NCBI RefSeq assembly: GCF_006489205.2
Contig: NZ_VFYR02000002.1
Location: 465,277-529,276, forward strand
Reading direction: 5' to 3'
Source: Brevibacterium sp. XM4083
GTDB taxonomy: Bacteria; Actinomycetota; Actinomycetes; Actinomycetales; Brevibacteriaceae
DNA length: 64,000 nt
Shown here in pieces: positions 26,847 through 39,589 of the stretch. Under the pieces are notes generated by a model. That model did no database searches, was not told the origin of the DNA, and saw only the letters and a program-made list of their open reading frames with translations. Within the stretch, counting starts at the first letter, position 1; every line of letters starts with the position of its first letter. The position numbers and the translations under genes are program-made.

Positions 26847-26880
26847 CAGCGCTCACCGGGTGGCAGCGCTCGCCGGGTGG
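26847..26880. repeat. Two 17-bp repeats after the thioesterase stop
   Basis: CAGCGCTCACCGGGTGG and CAGCGCTCGCCGGGTGG (one mismatch) are directly adjacent. Together with the hairpins at 26897 and 26948 they fill the interval up to the ANTAR regulator gene. Confidence 0.7.
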
Positions 26881-26896
26881 GCACCGTCATCGTGAT

Positions 26897-26924
26897 GCGC
26901 CGAGGCGGTCGACCGCCTCGGCGC
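26897..26924. terminator. 28-bp perfect palindrome after the thioesterase gene
   Basis: GCGCCGAGGCGGTC is followed directly by its exact complement, giving a 14-bp stem in which the central bases would form the loop. It sits between the convergent thioesterase and ANTAR genes, so it is probably a terminator. Confidence 0.65.
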
Positions 26925-26947
26925 GTTGATCGCCTCCGCACGCACGA

Positions 26948-26983
26948 CGGCCCCGGTCGCGGTTCTCTCCGCGTCCGGGGCCG
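26948..26983 (-). terminator. Terminator hairpin of the ANTAR regulator gene
   Basis: CGGCCCCGGTCGCGG (26948-26962), a 6-nt loop and CCGCGTCCGGGGCCG (26969-26983): a 15-bp stem with one mismatch, 57 bp beyond the stop of the minus-strand regulator gene. Confidence 0.65.
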
Positions 26984-27040
26984 AGTCGTCTCAGTGTGAA
27001 TCCGGGACGGCGCCGCTCAGCGGCGGCCCCGGGGACGGTG

Positions 27041-27664
27041 TCAGTCCTTCTTCGCGCCGATCTGCTTGAGGACGGTTTCGGCGACTTCGCGCATCGTCAG
27101 ACGGCGGTCCATCGAGGTCTTCTGGATCCAGCGGAAGGCCTCGGGCTCGCTCAGACCCATCGAGGTCTGGAGGAGGCTCTTCGCGCGCTCGACGAGCTTG
27201 CGGGTCTCGAAGCGCTCGGTGAGGTCGGAGATCTCGGATTCGAGCGAGCTGATCTCTGCGTGGCGCGACAGCGCGATCTCGAGGGCCGGGATGAGGTCGG
27301 CCGAGGTGAAGGGCTTGACGACGTAGGCCATCGCACCGGCGTCGCGGGCGCGCTCGACGAGTTCCTTCTGCGAGAACGCGGTGAGGAGGACGACGGGGGC
27401 GATGCGGGCCTTGGCGATGCGCTCGGCCGCGGCGATGCCGTCGAGGATCGGCATCTTGATGTCCATGACGACGAGGTCGGGGCGCAGCTCTTCGGCCAGC
27501 CGGATCGCGGATTCGCCGTCCGCGGCTTCACCGACGACGTCGTAGCCGACCTCGCGGAGCATTTCGACGATGTCGAGACGGATCACGGCCTCGTCTTCGG
27601 CCACGACGACGCGGCGGACGGGCACGGATTCATCTGCGGTGGGTTGTTCGCTGTTGGAAAGCAC
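27041..27664 (-). CDS. pdtaR: ANTAR-domain response regulator (PdtaR-like)
   Basis: Two-component response regulator whose output domain binds RNA rather than DNA and prevents transcription termination. The 207-residue protein has a receiver domain with the acidic pair at residues 23-24 (VVAEDEAVIRLD), phospho-acceptor Asp68 in DLVVMDIKMP and Lys117 in YVVKPF. A coiled linker and a C-terminal ANTAR domain follow (ERAKSLLQTSMGLSEPEAFRWIQ, MREVAETVL). Homologous to mycobacterial PdtaR, the partner of the histidine kinase PdtaS; no kinase gene is in the window. GTG at 27664 lies 6 nt after TAGACT, so the mRNA is probably leaderless. Confidence 0.92.
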   Translation of the reverse strand: MLSNSEQPTADESVPVRRVVVAEDEAVIRLDIVEMLREVGYDVVGEAADGESAIRLAEELRPDLVVMDIKMPILDGIAAAERIAKARIAPVVLLTAFSQKELVERARDAGAMAYVVKPFTSADLIPALEIALSRHAEISSLESEISDLTERFETRKLVERAKSLLQTSMGLSEPEAFRWIQKTSMDRRLTMREVAETVLKQIGAKKD

Positions 27665-27676
27665 GGCACCAGTCTA
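27665..27676 (-). promoter_or_regulatory. Probable leaderless promoter of the ANTAR regulator gene
   Basis: TAGACT (27676 to 27671, minus strand), GGTGCC, then the GTG start. The 6-nt gap and lack of a ribosome site fit a leaderless transcript. Confidence 0.55.
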
Positions 27677-27765
27677 GACCAGGCATGCCTGCGCATCAGT
27701 CGTTTCTCCTGTGAGGACAGCCACCCATCGGGCCAGGCGATTGGGCGATGCCGCGCGCCCTGCCG

Positions 27766-27771
27766 TAGAGT
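27766..27771 (+). promoter_or_regulatory. -10 box of tRNA-Leu
   Basis: TAGAGT on the plus strand, 30 bp upstream of the mature tRNA. TTGGGC at 27741-27746 could be a -35 box at a long 19-bp spacing. Confidence 0.35.
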
Positions 27772-27801
27772 TGTCGATGTCGGGAACGGTGTTCGCGACG
27801 A

Positions 27802-27886
27802 GCCGGATTGGCGGAATCGGTAGACGCGGCGCACTCAAAATGCGTTGTCGAAAGACGTGTGGGTTCGAGTCCCACATCCGGTACCA
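27802..27886 (+). tRNA. tRNA-Leu(CAA)
   Basis: An 85-nt class II tRNA. GCCGGAT pairs with ATCCGGT as acceptor stem (one G-U), discriminator A, CCA encoded (27884-27886). The anticodon loop CTCAAAA gives anticodon CAA for UUG leucine codons. A short variable arm (TTGTCGAAAGACG region) and the T-arm GTGGGTTCGAGTCCCAC are clear. It lies directly upstream of the nested repeat region. Confidence 0.95.
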
Positions 27887-27945
27887 CGGCGCTGAATCCC
27901 AGCATCACGGTGTCCCAGCACCGCGCTTGCGCGTGCAGAATCGTG

Positions 27946-28740
27946 TTTCGCGCCGGGTTGAGGGCGGCCACTGGCATTCTGCGCCCGGTTCAGGACGGAC
28001 TCTGGACATTCTGCGCCAGGTTCAGCGCGGCCACCGGGATTCTGCGCCAGGTTCAGGGCGGTATCGCGCTCATAATCACCATGGGCGCGGCGCACAATCG
28101 CCCCGGAGGTGGCGCACACTCTGCGGGGCGGCTCAGATTCGCCACGAGGACGCACCGGGACGACCGGACCGCGCGAAGAAAGAAGCTGCACGGTCACGAT
28201 TGGCAACACCGCGTGGTTCCGCGCCAGGTTCAGCGCGGCGCCCGAGATTTCGCGCCGGGTTCAGCGCGGCCGCTAGCATTATGCGCCCGGTTCAGGGCGG
28301 TCTCTGAGGTTCTGCGCCAAGTTCAGGGCGATATTGCCTTCGTTTTCACCGTGGGAGTGGCGCACAATCGCCGCCGAAGTGGCGCATACTCTGCGGGGCG
28401 GCTCAGGGTCGCCACGAGGACGCACCGGCACGGCCGGACCGCGCGAGGAAATAAGCTGCACGGTCACGATTGGCAGCACCACGTGGTTCCGCGCCGGGTT
28501 CAGGGCGGCCACTGGCATTCTGCGCCCAGTTCATGGCGGGTCTGAGATTCCGCGCCAAGTTCAAGGCGGCGCCTGAGATTTCGCGGCAAGTTCAGGGCGG
28601 CCACTGGGCATTCTGCGCCTGGTTGATGGCGGCGCCTGAGACTCTGCGCCAGGTTCAGGGCGATATCGCATTCATAATCACCACGGGCGCGGCGCACAAT
28701 CGCCTCCGAGGTGGCGCAGATGCGATTCGTGCAGCGAGTC
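27946..28740. repeat. Nested 31-bp / 270-bp higher-order repeat region
   Basis: Fourteen 30-32-bp units with the core TGCGCCAGGTTCAGGGCGG occur head to tail in three blocks: 27946-28070 (four units), 28217-28340 (four) and 28487-28672 (six). Two 146-bp spacers, 28071-28216 and 28341-28486, separate the blocks and match each other with about 18 differences by eye. The superunit of four repeats plus spacer is therefore 270 bp. A third spacer copy starts at 28673 and loses similarity near 28720. The 31-bp period rules out a conserved reading frame. The region fills the gap between tRNA-Leu and tRNA-Gly; no gene is supported between 27887 and 28875. Confidence 0.9.
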
Positions 28741-28875
28741 AGGGACTGCGGAGAGAGCGTGAGTCGCGCGGGGACCGCCGGGGGACAGCGAGGATTTCAG
28801 AGAATCTGACGAAGAGCACGCGGCCGACACTGCGACCCTGGAAGACACAAGGCTAACAAGGGCCCGGACGATGAG

Positions 28876-28946
28876 AGCGGGTGACGGGAGTCGAACCCGC
28901 CTCTAGACCTTGGGAAGGTCTCATTCTACCGATGAACTACACCCGC
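28876..28946 (-). tRNA. tRNA-Gly(CCC)
   Basis: On the minus strand, 5' GCGGGTG pairs with CACCCGC 3', with discriminator U as expected for bacterial tRNA-Gly and no encoded CCA. The anticodon stem AGACC/GGTCT encloses TTCCCAA, giving anticodon CCC for GGG codons. The T-arm GGCGGGTTCGACTCCCGTC is present. Transcribed towards the repeat region. Confidence 0.95.
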
Positions 28947-28963
28947 GAAGTGGAACATGTCCC

Positions 28964-28969
28964 AATGTA
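28964..28969 (-). promoter_or_regulatory. -10 box of tRNA-Gly
   Basis: Minus-strand TACATT (28969 to 28964), 17 nt upstream of the tRNA 5' end. No clear -35 box. Confidence 0.35.
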
Positions 28970-29032
28970 GCCGATATCTGGCGGTTCTGCGCAGTCGACG
29001 CGCGAATCCCTTCACCGCGACACGCTGATCGC

Positions 29033-29617
29033 TCATTCCGTGCCGGTCTCGCCTCGCAGGTCGAGGGCGTAGAAGTGGGTGTCGTAGCGTTCATCGCCGA
29101 CGGCGACGAAACCTTCGAGGAGACCGTAGCGGACAAAACCGAGCGACTCGTAGAGCCGTATGGCTGCGTCATTGTCACCTCGCAGGTCGAGCGTCATCAC
29201 TTCGACGCCGAGGTCGCGGGCCTCACTGATGAGCGCCGTCATGAGCGATCGCCCGATTCCTGCGCGCTGCACGGCCGCGCCGACTGCGACCTTCTCGACG
29301 TCGACATGTCGCCGAAGAGTGGGCCTGGTGTAGCGGGTCCAGTACGCGAATCCGACCACGGCGCCCTGTGACCGCGCGAGCGCGACCCGCGCATCATTCT
29401 CTGCCGTCGCGATGGCCAAGTCCTCAAGGAGCGCACTGACCTCCTCACGGCTGGGCGGTTCGATCCATCCCAGCGCTGCTCCCCCGGAGACGAGGTCGTC
29501 GAGCAGCCTGGTGAGATCGTCGAGCTCGGCGGCATCGAGCACTGTGTCCGCAGACAGACCGGCGGCCGGGGGCATGAGCATGATGCTCACCCCGCCCGGC
29601 CGCCGATTCTCAGTCAT
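29033..29617 (-). CDS. GNAT-family N-acetyltransferase
   Basis: A 194-residue acetyl-CoA-dependent acyltransferase. The acetyl-CoA pyrophosphate loop is AAVQRAGIGRSLMTALI (Q/RxxGxG/A pattern), preceded by VDVEKVAVGAAVQ and followed by VEVMTLDLRGDNDAAIRLYESLGFVRYG, the usual GNAT C-terminal strand-helix block. The C-terminus GDERYDTHFYALDL resembles small-molecule (phosphinothricin or toxin) acetyltransferases, but the substrate is open. The ATG at 29617 lies 6 nt after TATCAT, consistent with a leaderless mRNA. It stands alone between tRNA-Gly and the symporter gene. Confidence 0.88.
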   Translation of the reverse strand: MTENRRPGGVSIMLMPPAAGLSADTVLDAAELDDLTRLLDDLVSGGAALGWIEPPSREEVSALLEDLAIATAENDARVALARSQGAVVGFAYWTRYTRPTLRRHVDVEKVAVGAAVQRAGIGRSLMTALISEARDLGVEVMTLDLRGDNDAAIRLYESLGFVRYGLLEGFVAVGDERYDTHFYALDLRGETGTE

Positions 29618-29629
29618 GGTCGGATGATA
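29618..29629 (-). promoter_or_regulatory. Probable leaderless promoter of the GNAT gene
   Basis: TATCAT (29629 to 29624, minus strand), CCGACC, then ATG. Same 6-nt geometry as the other leaderless candidates. Confidence 0.5.
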
Positions 29630-29637
29630 TCCCGCAT

Positions 29638-31155
29638 TCAGACGCGTGAGCTCTCCGCCCGCGACTCGGCAGCAGCTCCGGAGTCGGCGACGGACTTCGG
29701 CGCATCGCCGACGCCGTTCGAGCCTTCGGCAGCCGGGCCAGCGACCGTCGGGCCAGCGATCGTGGAACCAGTCGCACCCGTGGTGCCGTCCGCATCCGAG
29801 ACACCGTCCGCACGCCCACCGTCAGCGACGTCCTCGCTCACCGGCACGTAGCCGTCGATGCGCTTCGCGTCGTACCGGGCGACGTCGAGGATACCGTGGC
29901 GCTTCGCGACGATCGCCGGGATGAGCGCCTGACCGGAGACATTGAGCGCGGTGCGGCCCATGTCGACGATCGGTTCGATCGCGAGCAGCAGGCCCACACC
30001 CTCGAGCGGCAGGCCGATCGTCGACAGCGTGAGGGTGAGCATGACCGTGGCACCCGTCGTCCCGGCGGTCGCAGCCGACCCGATGACGGAGACGAAGATG
30101 ATGAGCAGGTACTGGATGGGTCCGAGCTCGATCCCGAAGAACTGAGCGACGAACACCGCGGCGATCGCCGGGTAGATGGCCGCGCAGCCGTCCATCTTCG
30201 TCGTCGACCCGAACGGCACGGCGAAGGCCGCGTAGCCCTGCGGGACGCCGAAGTTGTCGGTCGCGACCTTCTGCGTCACCGGCATCGTCCCGATCGAGGA
30301 GCGGGAGACGAATCCCATCTGCGTCGCCGGCCACACACCCGAGAAGTACTGGCGCACGGAGAGTCCATTGACGCGGGCGAGCAGCGGGTAGACGACGAAG
30401 AAGACGATCGCGAGCCCGATGTAGACGGCGACGACGAACCACAGCAGCGATCCCATCGTCGACCAGCCGTACGAGTTCACGGCGTTGCCGATGAGGCCGA
30501 GCGTGCCGATCGGGGCGATCCGCACGATCCACCAGACGACCTTCTGGACGACGGCGAGGGCCGCCTCGGCGAATTCGAGGAACGGCTCGGCGGCCTTGCC
30601 CACCTTGACCGCGGCGATGCCGAGCGCACCGGAGACGATGATGAGCTGGAGGACGTTGAAGTTGACCTCCGAGGCCAGCGCGCCCGTGTCATCGGGAGCC
30701 GTGGCGACCTCGAGGCCGAGGAAGTTCACCGGGATGAGCCCGGTGAGGAAGCCGATCCAGCTGCCTTCGCTCGACGGAGCCCCGCCCTGCAGGGACGCGG
30801 CATCCGCGTGCGCGCCGGGCTGCATGACGACGCCGATGATGAGACCGATGATCACGGCGATGAGCGCGGTGAGCGCGAACCACAGCAGCGTCGACACGGC
30901 GAGCTTCGCGGCGTTCGTCACCTTGCGCAGGTTGCCGATGCTCGCGATGATCGCGGTGATGATGAGCGGCACGACAGCCGCCTTGAGCAGAGTGACGTAC
31001 GAGGACCCGATGGTCTCGAGCGTCGTCCCCAGCCAGTTGTCCTGCGTCTCGCTCACAGGACCCCACGAACGGGCGACGAGTCCGAGGACGACACCGGCGA
31101 TCAGCGCGATCGTCACCTGCACCCCGAACGACTTCGACCAAGCCGGCAGTCTCAT
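29638..31155 (-). CDS. Dicarboxylate/amino acid:cation symporter (DAACS family)
   Basis: Sodium- or proton-coupled transporter of C4-dicarboxylates or acidic amino acids (GltP/DctA/SstT superfamily). The 505-residue protein has eight hydrophobic spans and the re-entrant-loop signatures RSSIGTMPV, FAVPFGSTTKMDGCAAIYP and IGSAATAGTTGATVM, followed by IEPIVDMGRTALNVSGQ. These match the substrate- and Na-binding core. The last ~70 residues are an unusual Ala/Gly/Thr/Ser-rich tail (TTGATGSTIAGPTVAGPAAE). The ATG at 31155 has AAAGGA upstream. Substrate cannot be resolved by eye. Confidence 0.93.
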   Translation of the reverse strand: MRLPAWSKSFGVQVTIALIAGVVLGLVARSWGPVSETQDNWLGTTLETIGSSYVTLLKAAVVPLIITAIIASIGNLRKVTNAAKLAVSTLLWFALTALIAVIIGLIIGVVMQPGAHADAASLQGGAPSSEGSWIGFLTGLIPVNFLGLEVATAPDDTGALASEVNFNVLQLIIVSGALGIAAVKVGKAAEPFLEFAEAALAVVQKVVWWIVRIAPIGTLGLIGNAVNSYGWSTMGSLLWFVVAVYIGLAIVFFVVYPLLARVNGLSVRQYFSGVWPATQMGFVSRSSIGTMPVTQKVATDNFGVPQGYAAFAVPFGSTTKMDGCAAIYPAIAAVFVAQFFGIELGPIQYLLIIFVSVIGSAATAGTTGATVMLTLTLSTIGLPLEGVGLLLAIEPIVDMGRTALNVSGQALIPAIVAKRHGILDVARYDAKRIDGYVPVSEDVADGGRADGVSDADGTTGATGSTIAGPTVAGPAAEGSNGVGDAPKSVADSGAAAESRAESSRV

Positions 31156-31202
31156 ATGGTTCCTTTCGACGGTGGCACGGGCACAGCGGCGCCCGCGGAA
31201 AA

Positions 31203-31227
31203 CTCAACTCACTGCACAACTGTTGAG
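31203..31227 (-). promoter_or_regulatory. Interrupted inverted repeat upstream of the symporter gene
   Basis: CTCAAC and GTTGAG flank 13 bp (31203-31208 and 31222-31227), about 50 bp upstream of the symporter ATG. It could be an operator; no regulator gene is adjacent. The interval 31156-31202 shows nothing else. Confidence 0.25.
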
Positions 31228-31270
31228 CAATCCGTCGAATTCCGCAAACCGGAGTGACATGGATCGCATC

Positions 31271-31490
31271 CGCGCCGAGGTGGCCGACCCTGCCATACGA
31301 CCGCGTCCTCGCCGAGGTGGCCGGCGGTCCCGCACACACGCACCGCGCCGAGGTGGTCGACCGATCTCTACGACTGCACCCCGCCGAGGTGGTCGGCGGT
31401 CCCGCACGAGCGCATCCCCGCCGAGGCGGTCCACCGTCTCGTACGACCGTTTCCCCGCCGAGGCGGCCGACCAGAAGGGCGGTGGCTGAG
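31271..31490. repeat. Six 36/37-bp tandem repeats
   Basis: The core GCCGAGGTGGTCGACC (with variants) recurs at 31274, 31311, 31347, 31383, 31420 and 31457, a period of 36 or 37 bp. Odd and even units differ (units 1 and 3 share a TACGAC.GC end; units 2 and 4 share GGCGGTCCCGCAC), so the ancestral unit may be a ~73-bp dimer. The mixed period excludes a conserved reading frame. No gene is supported in 31156-31613. Confidence 0.85.
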
Positions 31491-31527
31491 AGCAGAGCGA
31501 TCGCCCCGCAGAGCGTCCCGCACGCAG

Positions 31528-31564
31528 CAGGGCCCGACCGGAGATCATCTCCGGTCGGGCCCTG
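31528..31564 (-). terminator. pyk terminator hairpin
   Basis: CAGGGCCCGACCGGAG (31528-31543) pairs exactly with 31549-31564 across a 5-nt loop: a 16-bp stem 50 bp beyond the pyk stop. Confidence 0.75.
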
Positions 31565-31613
31565 CCTGCTGCCAGAAGTGAGCCTCAAGTGCTCAGCACC
31601 CGCGCTCAGTCGC

Positions 31614-33152
31614 TCAGCCCTCCGCGGTCCGCACGATCGGGATGTCGCGGGTGATCGGCGCCTCGGACACGACGCCGTACCCGGCGAGGGGATCCTCGTC
31701 GCTGTCGCTCGAGTCCTGGTAGGCCGCGGTCACACCCTTCGCGGCATCGCCCATCGTGTGGATGCGCAGTGCGTTCGTCGACCCGGGGATGCCGGGAGGC
31801 GAACCGGCGACGAGGATCGACTGGTCCCCTTCGCGGGCGGTGCCGTCGGCGAGCAGCACCGCGTCGACCTGTCGGGCCATCTGGTCGGTGTGGCGGACGG
31901 TCTTGACGAGGTAGGGCCGCACACCCCACGTCAGCGCGAGCTGGTGGCGGACCTGCGGGTCGGGGGTGAAGCCGAGGATCGGCCACCGCGGACGCAGCCG
32001 CGACATCCGGCGCACGGAGTCACCGGTCTGCGAGAACGTGCAGAGCAGATCGATGTCGAGCTGCTCAGCGATCTGCACGGCGGCAGCCGTGACGGCGCCG
32101 CCCTTCGTGTGGGGGACGGTGCCGAGCGGACGGATCCGATCGAGCCCGTGCTCCTCCGTCGAGGAGATGATCCGGCTCATCGTCCGGATCGCCTCGACCC
32201 AGTGCGCACCGACCGAGGTCTCCCCGGAGAGCATGAGCGCATCGGCGCCGTCGAGGACCGCGTTCGCGCAGTCGCTCGCCTCGGCGCGGGTGGGCCGTGA
32301 GGCCTCGATCATCGTCTCGAGCATCTGCGTGGCGACGATGACGGGCTTGGCCTGCTGGCGCGCGATCTCCACGGCGCGCTTCTGCACGATCGGCACCTGT
32401 TCGAGCGGCAGTTCGACGCCGAGGTCGCCGCGGGCGACCATGATCCCGTCGAAGGCGTCGATGACGGCGTCGAGCTCCTCGACGGCCTGCGGCTTCTCGA
32501 GCTTCGCGATGACGGGGGCGCGCACGCCGACCTCGTCCATCACGGCGTGGACGTCGTCGATGTCGGCGGGGCTGCGGACGAAGGACAGCGCCACCCAGTC
32601 GAAGCCGAGGCCCAGACCCCATTTGAGGTCGTCGATGTCCTTCTCCGACAGCGCCGGCACGGACACGGGCACACCGGGGAGGTTGATGCCCTTGTGGTTG
32701 GAGATCGGACCGCCGATCTCGACCTCGGTGACGACGTCGGTCTCGGTGACCTCGGTGGCCCGCAGGCGCAGGCGCCCGTCGTCGATGAGCAGCGGGTCGC
32801 CGACGGACACGTCGTTCGGCAGGGTCTTGAGCGTCGTGCTCACGATCTCCGCGGTGCCGGGCACGTCGCGGCTCGTGATCGTGAAGGTCGCCCCGTCCTC
32901 GAGGTACTCCTTGCCGTTGGCGAAGGTGCCGACCCGGATCTTCGGACCCTGGAGGTCGAGGAGGACGGCGACGGCACGTCCGGTGTCGAGAGCGGCCTGG
33001 CGGACCCAGGCGAACTTCTCCTCATGCTCTTCCCGCAGCCCGTGGCTGAGATTGAATCGGGCGACGTCGACGCCCTCATCGACGAGTGTGCGGATGTCTT
33101 CGTAGGAATTCTGATTCGGACCCAGTGTTGCGACTATCTTTGCTCGCCTCAT
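31614..33152 (-). CDS. pyk: Pyruvate kinase
   Basis: Makes pyruvate and ATP from phosphoenolpyruvate, the last glycolytic step. The 512-residue product begins MRRAKIVATLGPNQ, with RFNLSHG (residues ~33-39), DLQGPKIRVG, the metal/substrate segment VARGDLGVELP, KPVIVATQMLETM and a C-terminal allosteric domain from about residue 340. It is some 30-40 residues longer than many bacterial enzymes because of a C-terminal tail (DSSDSDEDPLAGYGVVSE). The ATG at 33152 follows GGAG and also lies 7 nt after a TAGGGT box, so leaderless and led initiation are both possible. Confidence 0.96.
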   Translation of the reverse strand: MRRAKIVATLGPNQNSYEDIRTLVDEGVDVARFNLSHGLREEHEEKFAWVRQAALDTGRAVAVLLDLQGPKIRVGTFANGKEYLEDGATFTITSRDVPGTAEIVSTTLKTLPNDVSVGDPLLIDDGRLRLRATEVTETDVVTEVEIGGPISNHKGINLPGVPVSVPALSEKDIDDLKWGLGLGFDWVALSFVRSPADIDDVHAVMDEVGVRAPVIAKLEKPQAVEELDAVIDAFDGIMVARGDLGVELPLEQVPIVQKRAVEIARQQAKPVIVATQMLETMIEASRPTRAEASDCANAVLDGADALMLSGETSVGAHWVEAIRTMSRIISSTEEHGLDRIRPLGTVPHTKGGAVTAAAVQIAEQLDIDLLCTFSQTGDSVRRMSRLRPRWPILGFTPDPQVRHQLALTWGVRPYLVKTVRHTDQMARQVDAVLLADGTAREGDQSILVAGSPPGIPGSTNALRIHTMGDAAKGVTAAYQDSSDSDEDPLAGYGVVSEAPITRDIPIVRTAEG

Positions 33153-33165
33153 GCACTCCACCCTA
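33153..33165 (-). promoter_or_regulatory. Possible start-proximal promoter of pyk
   Basis: TAGGGT (33165 to 33160, minus strand) lies 7 nt before the pyk ATG. The intervening GGAG could instead be a ribosome site served by a promoter further upstream. Confidence 0.35.
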
Positions 33166-33192
33166 CCTGCACCTCAGGAGTCGCATCGACCC

Positions 33193-33221
33193 CTCTCCGG
33201 CAGGAGTTCCCTGCCGGAGAG
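33193..33221 (-). terminator. gltD terminator hairpin
   Basis: CTCTCCGGCAG and CTGCCGGAGAG form a perfect 11-bp stem with a 7-nt loop, between the gltD stop and the pyk start. An AT-rich stretch (33240-33265) lies between the hairpin and gltD. Confidence 0.65.
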
Positions 33222-33268
33222 CCGATGCACGCCCTTGTGCGTATTCTCAAATAGTGACACAGATCATT

Positions 33269-34703
33269 TTACACTGTGAATCCGGTGTCGCGCGGGCGGA
33301 CCGGTGCCGGAAGCCGCGTCGACCCGGTGAGGTACGTGTCGACCTCGGCGGCGACCGCCCGTCCCTCGGCGATCGCCCAGACGATGAGCGACTGCCCGCG
33401 GCCGGCGTCACCGGCGACGTAGACGCCCGGCTGCGAGGACGCGTAGCTGTCGTCGCGGACGAAGGCTCCGGTGTCGGCGACGTCGAGGCCGAGCGCCTCG
33501 GACTCCGGTCCGGAGAAGCCGAGCGCGAGCAGGACGAGGTCCGCGTCGAGGACGTGCTCGGTGCCCGGGGTCGGGATCCGCCGCCCGTCGACGAACTGCG
33601 TCTCGGAGACCTCGATGCCCGCGACCGCGCCCTCGCCGTCGCCGGAGAAGCCCGTCGTCGACGCCAGGTACTGCCGGGTGCCGCCCTCCTCGTGGGAGGT
33701 CTGGACCTCGAAGATCCGCGGCACCGTCGGCCACGGGTCGCGTTCGCTGCGCGAGGCCGGGGGCTTGGCGCCGATCGCGAGCGTCGTCACCGAGGCGGCC
33801 TCCTGGCGCAGCGCGGTGCCGAGGCAGTCGGCTCCCGTGTCACCGCCGCCGATGATGATGACGTTCTTGCCCTTGGCACTGATCGGCGTGGGATCCCCGC
33901 CGGCCTGCGCCTTGTTGGACGGGACGAGGAAGTCCATCGCGAACTCGACGCCGTCGAGCTCACGGCCGGCCACCGGCATGTCCCGGGGCACGGTCGCCCC
34001 GGTGCACACGATGACGGCGTCGAAGCGCGACTGGAGCTGCTCGAGGGTGATGTCGACGCCGATCTCGACGTCGGTCTCGAAGCGCGTGCCCTCGGCCCGC
34101 ATCTGGTGGAGGCGCCGGTCGATGTGGTGCTTCTCGAGCTTGAAGTCGGGGATGCCGTAGCGCAGCAGCCCGCCGAGGCGGTCGTCGCGTTCGTAGACGA
34201 CGACGGTGTGCCCGGCGCGGGTGAGCTGCTGGGCCGCGGCGAGTCCCGCCGGACCCGACCCGACGACGGCGACGGTGTGACCGGTGATGCGGTCGGGGAT
34301 CTGCGGCTGGATGAGACCGGCGGCGAACCCCTCGTCGACGATCGTCACCTCGACCTGTTTGATCGTCACGGCCGGCTGGTTGATGCTGAGCACGCACGCG
34401 TTCTCACACGGCGCCGGGCACGCCCGGCCGGTGAACTCCGGGAAGTTGTTCGTCGCGTGGAGGAGGTCGACGGCCCGGGGCAGCTCGCCGCGGTACATCG
34501 CATCGTTGAACTCCGGGATGAGGTTGCCGAGCGGGCAGCCCTGGTGGCAGAACGGGACGCCGCAGTCCATGCAGCGCGAGGCCTGGCGGCGCAGCTGCTC
34601 GGGGTCGCCGGCCTCGTAGACCTCGCGGTAGTCGAGCAGGCGGATGGGAACCGGGCGGCGCTGAGGCAGCTCGCGTTCGGTGACGGTGAGGAATCCGTGC
34701 GGA

Positions 34704-34711
<8 letters not shown>
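33269..34711 (-). CDS. gltD: Glutamate synthase small subunit
   Basis: NAD(P)H-oxidising FAD subunit of glutamate synthase, passing electrons to GltB. The 480-residue protein has the N-terminal iron-sulfur cysteines CMDCGVPFCHQGCPLGNLIP (about residues 47-66) and RACPAPCENACV, the FAD Rossmann motif VVGSGPAGLAAAQQL and a second NAD(P) motif IIIGGGDTGADCLG. The ATG at 34711 (MADPHGFL) overlaps the gltB stop by 8 bp (ATGGCTGA), indicating coupled translation. Longer in-frame readings fall inside gltB and are rejected. Confidence 0.97.
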
Positions 34712-39401
<4,690 letters not shown>

Positions 39402-39589
39402 CGGCTGCCTTCACGGGGTCTAGTCATTCTCCAGCAGACGACGCTGTCTCGAACTGGCTTCGGCATGCCCTGGGGAGATCGTCCTGCGGGCACAGGTGTG
39501 ACGTGGTTCTCACGGTCGGATTACCAACTTACACCCCGTGAGGGCTCAACGTGAAAACGAGAAAGGACCGAAAGGTGAACCTCAACGTC

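Noticed and set aside
27946..28740. CRISPR array
   Set aside because: The ~31-bp units follow each other without unique spacers, the two long spacers are copies of one another, and no cas gene is present.
27802..28946. Integrated element or prophage remnant between the tRNA genes
   Set aside because: No integrase, no duplicated tRNA 3' end and no phage-like gene can be seen; only repeats are present.
31254..32300. Plus-strand protein covering the 36/37-bp repeats
   Set aside because: The repeat period changes between 36 and 37 bp, so the frame is not maintained between units, and the rest of the frame is antisense to pyk.
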